The notes under the pieces: generated by a model
What the model was told of the DNA's origin: nothing
Database searches by the model: none
What the model saw: only the letters and a program-made list of their open reading frames with translations
Program-made: the position numbers and the translations under genes
Part shown: positions 46,150-54,007 of the stretch, in pieces
Layout of the letters: each line of letters opens with the position of its first letter
How positions within the stretch are numbered: the stretch's first letter is position 1
Assembly (NCBI RefSeq): GCF_015291745.1
Contig: NZ_CP030060.1
Coordinates: 248,001-312,000, forward strand
Source: Bradyrhizobium sp. CCBAU 53351
Lineage (GTDB): Bacteria > Pseudomonadota > Alphaproteobacteria > Rhizobiales > Xanthobacteraceae
DNA: 64,000 nt
Direction: 5' to 3'

Positions 46150-46971
46150 ATGGTGGTGATGAAGGAGTCCACTCGACTGCTGTTCTTCGGCGGGGGAAAT
46201 ATGGGTTCGGCTCTTATCCGAGGAGTACGCCAAGCACTACCTAATTTAAAATTGATCTTGGTTGATCCGGATGTCGGCCGAGTGGAAGACGCTGTGCGTG
46301 GTCTTCAAGGCGTATCAATCTTGCCGGACGCTCCGAGTTCATCATCAGGCTACGATCTGCTCGTATTGGCGGTGAAGCCGCAGAATGTTGCAACTTTCTC
46401 TGATGGACATCGACGCTTGCTGGCCGAGAGTCCGGTTCTTTCGGTTATGGCCGGCATGCCGCTTGGGCGATTAATGGAGGTATGCGGCAGTGCGAGAGTG
46501 GCGCGCGTTATGCCCAACCTTCCTGCGTTTGTTGGTCAAGGGACGAGCCTCGGCGTAACCGGGCAGACGTTTCCAATCTCGGCAAAAACGGCCGTAGAGC
46601 AAGTCTTCGCGCCAGTCGGCAAATTTGAATGGGTGGTGGACGCGGCATTGATTGACAAGGCTATGCCGTTCTACGCCTGCGCGCCTCGCTATATTTTCGC
46701 TTTTGCTGAGCAGCGGCGCAAGCGGCTGGCGAGGCTGGATTTTGATACAGAATTCGCTCAGTTGCTCGTTGCGCAGACGATGTTGGGTTCGGCGGCGATG
46801 TTAGCAGCTGATCCGCGCTCGCCTTCCGAGCTCAAGCGAGCCGTCATAAGTCCGGGAGGGACCACTGAGGCTGGCGTGATCGAAATGGAGCGTGAGGGGG
46901 CCCTTCCCAAGATAGTACGCGCTGCAACCAGCGCTGCGTATCGACGGAGTGTCGAACTAAGAAAAAGTTAG
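46150..46971 (+). CDS. pyrroline-5-carboxylate reductase family protein (ProC-like)
   Basis: A 273-residue imine reductase of the ProC family: LFFGGGNMGSALIRGV (NADPH), LAVKPQNVATF, ARVMPNLPAFVGQGTSLGV and the family's C-terminal signature RAVISPGGTTEAGVIEME. The usual ALSGSGPAY segment is altered (KAMPFYACAPRYIFAF), so the substrate is probably not pyrroline-5-carboxylate itself. AGGA at 46139-46142 supports ATG 46150. Its place after two amine oxidases suggests reduction of a cyclic imine they make. Confidence 0.87.
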   Translation: MVVMKESTRLLFFGGGNMGSALIRGVRQALPNLKLILVDPDVGRVEDAVRGLQGVSILPDAPSSSSGYDLLVLAVKPQNVATFSDGHRRLLAESPVLSVMAGMPLGRLMEVCGSARVARVMPNLPAFVGQGTSLGVTGQTFPISAKTAVEQVFAPVGKFEWVVDAALIDKAMPFYACAPRYIFAFAEQRRKRLARLDFDTEFAQLLVAQTMLGSAAMLAADPRSPSELKRAVISPGGTTEAGVIEMEREGALPKIVRAATSAAYRRSVELRKS

Positions 46972-47175
46972 ATTTGGGATCGCAAGACGATTGGGAGGTT
47001 CGAAAGTGTACGGCGAATTCTCGCCGAACTGGATGCGTAAGCGGCCGGATCGCGCTGCCGCGCACCGAAGGCGCGATTTGAAAAATGGCGGACCTATGCC
47101 AATCGAGCTCGAACCGAATTGGCCGGACAAAAACGTCTGGTCGGCATAATCGATAGATAAGCAAAAGGAAGCAAA

Positions 47176-48582
47176 ATGAACGCGAAAAGAGCGTCAGACT
47201 CTCAAAAGCAGCGACCGGAAGTCGGCCGCATCCTTGCTGACTTCTGCGCGGAGCTGAAGTTCGAATCAATGTCCGCTGCCGCCGTCGAGGCCGCAAAGAG
47301 GGGCATTGCCGACACGTTGTCTGTTGCCCTAGCGGCGAAAGCTGAGGAAGTTGCGGGAGTCATGGGCGGGTTCTTCGCCGAAGAACCAGGAAAGGCACGT
47401 GTCTGGAATACTGCGCTGCGAACGACAGCTCGAAATGCTGCTCTGGCCAATGGCGCTATGGCTCATGCGCATGACTTCGACGACGGTAATTATGCGATGG
47501 TGGGGCATCCATCCGCCCCAGTATTGCCCGCTATCCTTGCGCTCGCAGACGAACTGGCAGCTTCGGGTGCAGATATCATTGCGGCCTATGCGGCCGGTGT
47601 CGAGATGGAAGGCCGTCTCGGCATCGCCGTAACCTATGAACACAATGGTCGTGGCTGGCACACAACTTCCTCGCTCGGGACATTCGGAGCTGCCGCTGCC
47701 GCCGGAAACCTGTTGGGGCTTGATGGCAAGCTCATGCTAGAAGCCTTCGGAATTGCAGCCTCGCTTGCATCTGGATTACGTCAAAACTTCGGATACATGA
47801 CCAAACCGCTACATGCAGGATTCGCAGCGCAGAACGGCGTCCTTGCCGCCAAACTTGCTAAGGCCGGAATGCGATCAAGCCCTAATGCGATCGAGGGGCA
47901 CGAGGGGTTTTTCGATCTCTTTACAGATCCAGAAAAGCTGAACGCGGACGAAGCAATCCGCGATCTTGGCCTATCCCTCGAACTCATCCGCAATAACCCC
48001 AAGCTTTATCCGACATGCTCGCTTGTACATCCGGCCCTGGATCTTGTAACGGAGGGTATTGCGAGTGGCGAAATCGTGGCGGACGACCTCGAGGTCATCA
48101 ATGTGGGCGTCAGCTACCATGCTTTGAATTTAATGCGATACAACGATCCGAAAGATGCACTGCAGGCGAGGTTCAGCATCCCGTATTGCATAGCGGCGGC
48201 ATTGGCGCATGGCGACGTAACGCTTGGGAGTTTTTCCGACCAGTCCGTTGCCGGAAATGAGATCCGCGGCCGCATGGGCAAAGTCAATGCCTATGTTCAT
48301 CCCGACCTGTCAACCAAGGAGCAGTTCGAAAAGGTCTATACCAAAGGAGCCGCCTTTACCGAAATCGAAGCGGTTCACAAGTCGGGGAAGATCCATCTCA
48401 AGCGGCAAAGCGTGGCGGTCGGCAACCATCAATATCCGGCTCCGCCTGAAAGGCTCCGACGAAAATTCGAAACGTGTGCAGCGCTTTCTGTTGGAAAGCC
48501 GAAAGCCAGGGATCTTTGGAATATGCTGATGAAACTCGAAACTGTGCAGTGGTCGGAAGTCGATAGCCTTCTGGATGAGTAG
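47176..48582 (+). CDS. MmgE/PrpD-family protein 2
   Basis: A 468-residue paralogue of 36721-38145 with the same blocks: IADTLSVALAAKAEE, HAHDFDDGNYAMVGHPSAP, GWHTTSSLGTFGAAAAAGN, KPLHAGFAAQNGVLAAKLA and YPTCSLVHPALDL. It has its own AGGAAG ribosome site and a 204-base leader. Two diverged PrpD homologues in one cluster imply two epimerase/dehydratase steps or two substrate isomers. All family landmarks are present. Confidence 0.87.
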   Translation: MNAKRASDSQKQRPEVGRILADFCAELKFESMSAAAVEAAKRGIADTLSVALAAKAEEVAGVMGGFFAEEPGKARVWNTALRTTARNAALANGAMAHAHDFDDGNYAMVGHPSAPVLPAILALADELAASGADIIAAYAAGVEMEGRLGIAVTYEHNGRGWHTTSSLGTFGAAAAAGNLLGLDGKLMLEAFGIAASLASGLRQNFGYMTKPLHAGFAAQNGVLAAKLAKAGMRSSPNAIEGHEGFFDLFTDPEKLNADEAIRDLGLSLELIRNNPKLYPTCSLVHPALDLVTEGIASGEIVADDLEVINVGVSYHALNLMRYNDPKDALQARFSIPYCIAAALAHGDVTLGSFSDQSVAGNEIRGRMGKVNAYVHPDLSTKEQFEKVYTKGAAFTEIEAVHKSGKIHLKRQSVAVGNHQYPAPPERLRRKFETCAALSVGKPKARDLWNMLMKLETVQWSEVDSLLDE

Positions 48583-48702
48583 TCAATACAATCTGTCAGA
48601 ATCAACATCTGCTGGTGGTGGGTATTTAGGGAGAACAACGGAGGTCGGAAGGCCCAGAAACGCTTGATGTTCGGGTGAGCGAATTGCTTTCGTCCTCCTT
48701 TT

Positions 48703-48729
48703 GTATATAATTTCGGCAAAGAGGATACA
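48703..48729. promoter_or_regulatory. cluster motif copy 7, upstream of the GntR gene
   Basis: GTATATA, 13 bases, GGATACA. It ends 15 bases before the GTG start of the regulator, a position suited to autoregulation. TGTAT and ATACA at its ends form an inverted repeat. Confidence 0.6.
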
Positions 48730-48744
48730 TTTGAGGCGAAGTTT

Positions 48745-49401
48745 GTGACAGAACTGGACAATCAACAAAGGCCTTCGGCGACTGAGACGGTGAGAAAGCT
48801 TCTCCGGGCTGACATTCTTGCTGGGACATTCGCCCCCGGCGAGCAGCTTCGCCAAGAGGAATTGGCGGACAAATTCGGAACGAGCCGCATTCCGGTAAGG
48901 GAGGCCTTGCGACACCTCGAGGCGGAGGGTCTGGTCACGCTCCTAAACAATCGGGGCGCCAAGGTAGTCTCATTCACTTCGGCCGAGGTGATCGAATTGA
49001 TGGAAATTCGCATTGCGCTGGAGTGCCGCGCGTTGCGTCTAGCCATTCCTAATATGATTCAGAGTGATTTTGATGAGGCCAAACGTATTCTCGTGGAATA
49101 CGACAAGAAAAGCGACCCCGCTCAATGGGCGGAGATGAACTGGAAGTTTCACGAAACCCTCTATATCCCCTGTAATCTACCTAGATTGCTGTCTCTTATC
49201 GAAGGCAACTACGGGCAGGTGAGCTTGTTCGTCCGGGCACAAGTCTCTATGGCGTCAGGCAAGAAAACGCCGCAAGAAGAGCATGTGGATATCTTAAAAG
49301 CTTGCCGCGCCGGGAACGTTGAAAAGGCCGTCGATCTTCTCGAAGCACATATCTCTAACACCAAGAAGGCGCTCATGGTGCAGCGCCGTAGGAGTCGGTG
49401 A
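48745..49401 (+). CDS. GntR-family regulator, FCD subgroup (candidate cluster regulator)
   Basis: A 218-residue regulator: N-terminal winged helix (AGTFAPGEQLRQEELADKFG then TSRIPVREALRHLEAEGLV) and a C-terminal helical FCD domain with EMNWKFHETLYIPCNLPRLL and EEHVDILKACRAGNVEKAVD carrying metal-ligand histidines. The start is GTG 48745 with GAGGCGAAG upstream. It ends the catabolic cluster and has a copy of the cluster motif at its own promoter, making it the natural candidate to bind the seven sites. It is distinct from the regulator at 9125-9817. Confidence 0.9.
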   Translation: MTELDNQQRPSATETVRKLLRADILAGTFAPGEQLRQEELADKFGTSRIPVREALRHLEAEGLVTLLNNRGAKVVSFTSAEVIELMEIRIALECRALRLAIPNMIQSDFDEAKRILVEYDKKSDPAQWAEMNWKFHETLYIPCNLPRLLSLIEGNYGQVSLFVRAQVSMASGKKTPQEEHVDILKACRAGNVEKAVDLLEAHISNTKKALMVQRRRSR

Positions 49402-49482
49402 GCGCTCCTATTGCTGGCGCGGAAAGCGTACTTTCCTTCACGCCACCGGCGTTTCCTGAATCTTCATACTGCGGCGGTTAGA

Positions 49483-49752
49483 TCAACCCAGTACTTTATC
49501 GAGAAATACCCGGGTCCGTTCTTCGCGTGGCGTACCCAAGATCGAACTTGGTGCACCGTGCTTGACGATGACGCCGCCATCGGTGCAGTAGCCATGATCC
49601 GCCACTTCGCGAGCGAAGCCCATCTCGTAGGTGTCGAGAATGCAGGTCATGCCTTCTGCGGCGAGATCGCGAATGGTGACCAGATCCTCCTTCTTTGTTT
49701 CCGGATCGAGCGCGGCAGGACCTCGTCGAACAGCATTACCTTCGGATTCATG
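49483..49752 (-). pseudogene. C-terminal relic of polar amino-acid ABC ATPase
   Basis: The minus strand reads NPKVMLFDEVL (Walker B), then after a frame change ALDPETKKEDLVTIRDLAAE and GMTCILDTYEMGFAREVADH, ending REERTRVFLDKVLG. This is the last third of a GlnQ/HisP-type ATPase. The switch motif VTHEM has become DTYEM. Everything before Walker B is lost. Confidence 0.75.
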
Positions 49753-49793
49753 GTAAGTGTAGCTCTGCGGCCCTTTTGAATGGCGCTTGACGC

Positions 49794-50396
49794 CTATTTT
49801 GTTCGCGTAGCGCGCCGCCGCGGTTTCCATATGTCGGACAACGCGTTGACGGCGGCTTCGAGCGCCTTCCGGTCGACGACGTTGGGATCGAACCGCCCCG
49901 GGCCCCAGAGGCGCATATGTTCGTGGTCCGGATGGGCGGGGTCTCTGATGGCTTCGAGGTATTCGGCATAACCCGGCGCACCGCCTACGTCTTCCGGAGG
50001 ACAACGACCGGCGGCCTCGAGCAAGAAGGGAAGTCCCTCCGTCGTGGTGTTCTCGAACCATTTTTCGAGCTTGATCACATGGTCCCAGCTGTCGCCGAAG
50101 TCATAGAGATAGTGGATCGTCTTGGCGCCGGTCTCGCGAACGATGTCGCAGAGGCGCGCTTTGCTCGCATCCATGGGCTGGTGGCCGTAATCGTTGTGGG
50201 GATCAGGAATTCCCCAATGAACATCGCCAGCGAAGAACTCGAAGAGGTGACCGTTCGTCCAGCCGAATGCCTCCTGAAGCGTCAGATGCAACCGATCAAG
50301 GCGCAAGGTGACGGGTACGACGAGGCGACGCATCACCGCCGGCTTCACATCCTTGAGGGTCACCTTGATCCGGACCGCGGTCGTGTTCAGGTTCAT
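49794..50396 (-). CDS. plasmid pRiA4b ORF-3 family protein
   Basis: A 200-residue protein of the pRiA4b ORF-3 family, frequent on rhizobial plasmids and next to IS66-type transposases. Landmarks are IKVTLKDVKPAVMRRLVVP, LHLTLQEAFGWTNGHLFEF, HYLYDFGDSWDHVIKLEK and RCPPEDVGGAPGYAEYLEA. The function is unknown; a role in the transposition or stability of the element is often proposed. It is coupled to the upstream IS66 transposase fragment by ATGA at 50393-50396. It looks intact. Confidence 0.87.
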   Translation of the reverse strand: MNLNTTAVRIKVTLKDVKPAVMRRLVVPVTLRLDRLHLTLQEAFGWTNGHLFEFFAGDVHWGIPDPHNDYGHQPMDASKARLCDIVRETGAKTIHYLYDFGDSWDHVIKLEKWFENTTTEGLPFLLEAAGRCPPEDVGGAPGYAEYLEAIRDPAHPDHEHMRLWGPGRFDPNVVDRKALEAAVNALSDIWKPRRRATRTK

Positions 50397-50783
50397 GCCG
50401 CCAGCCTCGGATCAAGTGTATGCATCGTATAGGTCGACGCCCAGGGAAGCAGTTCGTCCAACCGCGCCGCAGGCCAACCATTGACGAGCTTGGCGAGAAC
50501 GTCAGCGAGCCAGTGCTCGGCACTGACGCCATTGAGCTTACAGGTCTCAATGAGCGAAGCCAGCAATGCCCAATTCTCGGCACCTTCGTCGCAACCGGCA
50601 AAAAGGGAGTTCTTGGCGTTGAGCTTGATCGGCCGCATCGCACGCTCGACAGCATTCGTGTCCAATTCGATGCGCCCGTCATCAAGGTAGAGCGCCAGGC
50701 CGTTCCAATGACGCAGCGCGTAACGCAAAGCCTTCGCCGTGTCGCTCTTCGGTGCAAGGTGATCAAGCTTGGCCTCAAACTGT
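50393..50783 (-). pseudogene. C-terminal fragment of IS66-family transposase (TnpC)
   Basis: About 128 codons on the minus strand: KLDHLAPKSDTAKALRYALR then HWNGLALYLDDGRIELDTNA, VERAMRPIKLNAKNSLFAGC and ASLIETCKLNGVSAEHWLAD. This is the C-terminal end of IS66 TnpC, including the last DDE glutamate region (NAVERAMRP). The gene is cut at its 5' side by the IS21 end at 50781; the missing part is not on the other side of that element. Confidence 0.85.
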
Positions 50784-53258
50784 CATTCGGCCTGCAATAT
50801 TGACCCCCTAAGCCGGGGGATCGGCGTCCAAAATTGACCCCCTACAGATTGGTCTGTTGCGCTGCCTGCTTTGGAACGAAGCAGGTGGTGGGGGATGCTG
50901 ATCGTGGAGACGATTGCCCGGATCCGGCGCGAGCACTTCATCAAGGGCAAGACGATCAAGGAGATCGCCCGTGACCTGAAGGTGTCGCGGAACACGGTCC
51001 GGAAGGTGCTGAGGTCGGGAGAGACCTCCTTCGAGTACGAGCGGCAGGTGCAGCCGCGGCCAAAGCTGGGCCGATGGGCAGTAGAGCTTGACGGATTGCT
51101 GGCGGCGAACGCGGCCAAACCGGCTCGTGAACAGCTGACGTTGATCCGGATCTTCGAAGAGCTGCGCCGCCGCGGCTACGACGGCGGTTACGATGCGGTG
51201 CGGCGTTACGCCAGGCGCTGGAGCAAGGAACGCGGGCAATCGACCGCAGCCGCTTATGTCCCGCTGAGTTTTGCCCCAGGCGAAGCTTACCAGTTCGACT
51301 GGAGCCACGAGGTGGTCTTGCTGAGCGGCACCACGGTGATGGTGAAGGCCGCCCATGTTCGGCTCTGTCACAGCCGCATGCTGTTCGTGCGGGCCTATCC
51401 GCGGGAGACGCAGGAGATGGTGTTCGACGCCCACGACCGTTCGTTCGCGCTGTTCAAAGGCACCTGCACCCGCGGCATCTATGACAACATGAAGACCGCC
51501 GTAGAGACGATCTTCGTCGGTAAAGGGCGTCTCTATAATCGCCGCTTCCTGCAGATGTGCAGCCACTATCTGGTCGATCCGGTCGCCTGCACGCCAGCGT
51601 CGGGCTGGGAGAAGGGGCAGGTCGAGAACCAGGTCGGGCTGGTCAGGGAACGCTTCTTCACGCCGCGGCTGCGGTTCAAAAACCTCGACGAGTTAAACGC
51701 CTGGCTGCTCGACAAATGCATCGCCTACGCCAAGGCTCATCGCCATCCGGAGCTGGTCGATCAGACGATCTGGGAAGTGTTCGAAGCCGAACGCCCCAAA
51801 CTCGTTCCCTATGCTGGCCGCTTCGACGGCTTCCATGCGGTGACGGCATCGGTCTCGAAGACCTGCCTGGTGCGCTTCGACAACAACAAGTACTCGGTCG
51901 CAGCCAGCGCAGTCGGACGGCCGGTCGAGGTTCAAGCCTATGCCGATCGCATCGTGATCCGTCAGGATGGACGCATCGTTGCCGAGCACCCGCGATCCTT
52001 TGGCCGCGGCGATACCGTCTACGACCCCTGGCATTACGTGCCGGTGCTCGCCCGCAAACCCGGCGCCTTGCGCAACGGTGCTCCCTTCAAAGACTGGGTG
52101 CTGCCGGCCGCGATCGAGCGGATCCGGCGCAAACTTGCCAGCACGGACGATGGCAATCGGCAAATGATCGACATCCTCAACGCGGTGCTGACTGACGGTC
52201 TGCCCGCGGTGGAAGCGGCCTGTGCCGAAGCGCTCAGTCACAGCGTCCATTCCGCCGATGTCGTGCTCAATATCTTGGCCCGTCAACGTGAACCCGCCCC
52301 ACCGGCCAACATCATGACGCCGGCCGCACTGACGCTCCGTCATGCGCCGATCGCCGATTGTGCCCGCTACGACAACCTCCGGAGGACCATCTGATGGAAC
52401 GAACCCAAATCTTCGACCTCATGGGCGAACTCAAGCTCTACGGCATGAAGGCTGCCTTCGACGAGATCATGGCAACTGCCGTCAAGCGCCAGCACGAACC
52501 TCAGCGCATTGTCGGCGACCTGCTCAACGCCGAGATCAACGAGAAGCAAGCCAGGTCGATCAAATACCAGCTCACCATTGCCAAGCTGCCGTTGGCCAAG
52601 GACATCGCCGACTTCCAGTTCGACGGCACGCCGATCAATCAGACTCTCGTCAATGATCTCGCTGGCGGCGGCTTCATCGCCCAACAACGCAACGTCTTGC
52701 TGGTTGGCGGCACCGGCACAGGCAAGACCCACCTGGCCATTGCCATCGCCAGAAGCTGCATCCGATCCGGTGCCCGTGGCCGCTTCTTCAACGTCGTCGA
52801 CCTCGTCAATCGCCTCGAGACCGAGACCCGCAACGGACGGCAAGGACGGCTCGCCGAGCATCTGACCCGGATGGACTTCATCGTGCTGGATGAACTCGGC
52901 TATTTGCCCTTCGCCCAGTCCGGTGGCCAGCTTCTCTTCCACCTCGTCAGCCGGCTCCATGAGCGCGCCTCCGTCATCGTGACCACCAATCTCGCCTTCG
53001 GCGAATGGCCGAGCGTGTTCGGCGACGCCAAAATGACCACCGCGCTGCTCGACCGATTGACCCATCACTGCGACATTGTCGAAACCGGCAACGATAGCTG
53101 GCGGTTCAAGAGCCGAGACGACGATCACGCCACCGCGCTCGTCTCGCCTCCGCTATCCCGGCCAGCTCCGACGAGACGAGCGCTACCAGCAAAGCCCGCC
53201 GCACGAAGGGGTCAAAATTGGACGCCGATGAGGGGTCAAATTTGCAGGCCGATTGACA
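50781..53258 (+). mobile_element. complete IS21-family insertion sequence (2478 bp)
   Basis: The ends are TGTCATTCGGCCTGCA (left) and the complement of TGTCAATCGGCCTGCA (right), bounded by TGT and ACA. Inside each end are two related repeats ending in TTGACCCC (left at about 50790 and 50825; right at about 53215 and 53235), the multiple terminal repeats typical of IS21. It carries istA and istB. The flanking bases (GGCCTCAAAC before, GGCAAATCGC after) show no target duplication, so the element has probably mediated or suffered a rearrangement. Confidence 0.9.
50895..52394 (+). CDS. istA: IS21 transposase IstA
   Basis: A 499-residue IS21 transposase. The N-terminal helix-turn-helix is [20 protein letters not shown]. 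The catalytic DDE core includes [27 protein letters not shown] and [18 protein letters not shown]. The C-terminal beta-barrel region [20 protein letters not shown] is standard. ATG 50895 ([10 protein letters not shown]) is the usual start; the frame opens 24 bases earlier. The stop shares one base with the istB start. All key residues are present, so it may be active. Confidence 0.92.
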   Translation: MLIVETIARIRREHFIKGKTIKEIARDLKVSRNTVRKVLRSGETSFEYERQVQPRPKLGRWAVELDGLLAANAAKPAREQLTLIRIFEELRRRGYDGGYDAVRRYARRWSKERGQSTAAAYVPLSFAPGEAYQFDWSHEVVLLSGTTVMVKAAHVRLCHSRMLFVRAYPRETQEMVFDAHDRSFALFKGTCTRGIYDNMKTAVETIFVGKGRLYNRRFLQMCSHYLVDPVACTPASGWEKGQVENQVGLVRERFFTPRLRFKNLDELNAWLLDKCIAYAKAHRHPELVDQTIWEVFEAERPKLVPYAGRFDGFHAVTASVSKTCLVRFDNNKYSVAASAVGRPVEVQAYADRIVIRQDGRIVAEHPRSFGRGDTVYDPWHYVPVLARKPGALRNGAPFKDWVLPAAIERIRRKLASTDDGNRQMIDILNAVLTDGLPAVEAACAEALSHSVHSADVVLNILARQREPAPPANIMTPAALTLRHAPIADCARYDNLRRTI

Positions 53259-53293
53259 GGCAAATCGCCGCTCTTCATGAAACCGCGGTATGA
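52394..53293 (+). CDS. istB: IS21 helper ATPase IstB, reading through the right end
   Basis: A 299-residue AAA+ helper protein: Walker [16 protein letters not shown], Walker [18 protein letters not shown] and the sensor [19 protein letters not shown] 52394 overlaps the istA stop by one base. The open frame does not stop within the element; it crosses the right inverted repeat (53258) and ends 35 bases into the flank. The last dozen residues ([12 protein letters not shown]) are therefore not native. Confidence 0.9.
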   Translation: MERTQIFDLMGELKLYGMKAAFDEIMATAVKRQHEPQRIVGDLLNAEINEKQARSIKYQLTIAKLPLAKDIADFQFDGTPINQTLVNDLAGGGFIAQQRNVLLVGGTGTGKTHLAIAIARSCIRSGARGRFFNVVDLVNRLETETRNGRQGRLAEHLTRMDFIVLDELGYLPFAQSGGQLLFHLVSRLHERASVIVTTNLAFGEWPSVFGDAKMTTALLDRLTHHCDIVETGNDSWRFKSRDDDHATALVSPPLSRPAPTRRALPAKPAARRGQNWTPMRGQICRPIDRQIAALHETAV

Positions 53294-53733
53294 TCTGCCG
53301 TGGCTGGCGCAATTCGCAGCAGAGATGGCGGCGCGCTGTTGGCCGGTCTTCGAGACGAAGGCTTGGGGATGCTCGGCTACCGAGGTCGACTGGCGGAAGC
53401 ATGGCTTCGAGGGGTCGCGTCTCGGCTACCTGTTGAACGGTGCCGGCCTCTTCCACCATGCGCATCGCGCGGTCGACGATTGCCACGCTTTATTGGAAAT
53501 CCTCTCGATCGACCTGCCGACAACAGGAGAGCCTGCTCTCGCGCTCCTGCTCGGGACCGCCCGCAAGCCGACGCTGCGGGTGTGGGCGGAGCAATCCCCG
53601 TTCGATCTCAAGGATTTACTCAAGAGGCGCGGCTATCGCGGGAGCGACGGCAGCGACGGTCGGTCCAAATCCTGGGTACATCGACGTCTGCGAGACAGCG
53701 TCCGAGGACGAGATCGCTTTCCTGAAGGCGATC
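53259..53733 (+). pseudogene. 3'-5' exonuclease (DnaQ-like) truncated by IS21 and frameshifted
   Basis: The frame emerging from IS21 reads [39 protein letters not shown]-like (observed WGCSATEVDW), GLFHHAHRAVDDCHALLEIL and LKRRGYRGSDGSDGR. The HRAVDDCHALLE stretch is the Exo III motif of DnaQ-type exonucleases. The first half with Exo I is missing at the IS junction. Around 53665 a frame change is needed to continue YIDVCETASEDEIAFLKA, after which homology stops. Confidence 0.75.
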
Positions 53734-53905
53734 CAGTCGCGCAGACCATTGATGCTGTGGAATCCGTCGGAAGCATAACATCGGATCGAGGGGAATGTGC
53801 TCTGCATCATCTGGGCCAGCGCGTGTCCCGGACCGAGGTCGAGCGCGCGGTCGACCCCTTGCTCCGCAAGAGCCTCCAGTGTCGTCTGCCCAGGCGATCA
53901 GGCGT
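53712..53905 (-). pseudogene. C-terminal relic of malonyl/acyl transferase
   Basis: The minus strand reads TLEALAEQGVDRALDLGPGH, ALAQMMQSTFPSIRCYASDG and FHSINGLRDWI. This resembles the C-terminal end of ACP S-malonyltransferases or malonate decarboxylase epsilon subunits (the LGPGHAL motif carries the late active-site histidine). It meets the end of the exonuclease relic tail to tail within about 20 bases. Confidence 0.55.
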
Positions 53906-54007
53906 GCGGCTTTGTAAGCGAGCTTGGTCGTTCCGGCGCCGAGAAGATGCTTTCTGTGCCATCGTCGGCGAGGAGGATTCGCTGAGACGAGACCGGCGCC
54001 TTTGTGC

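Noticed and set aside
50773..53266. Target-site duplication around IS21
   Set aside because: The 8 bases on the left (CCTCAAAC) and right (GGCAAATC) do not match; only a loose CAAA is shared.
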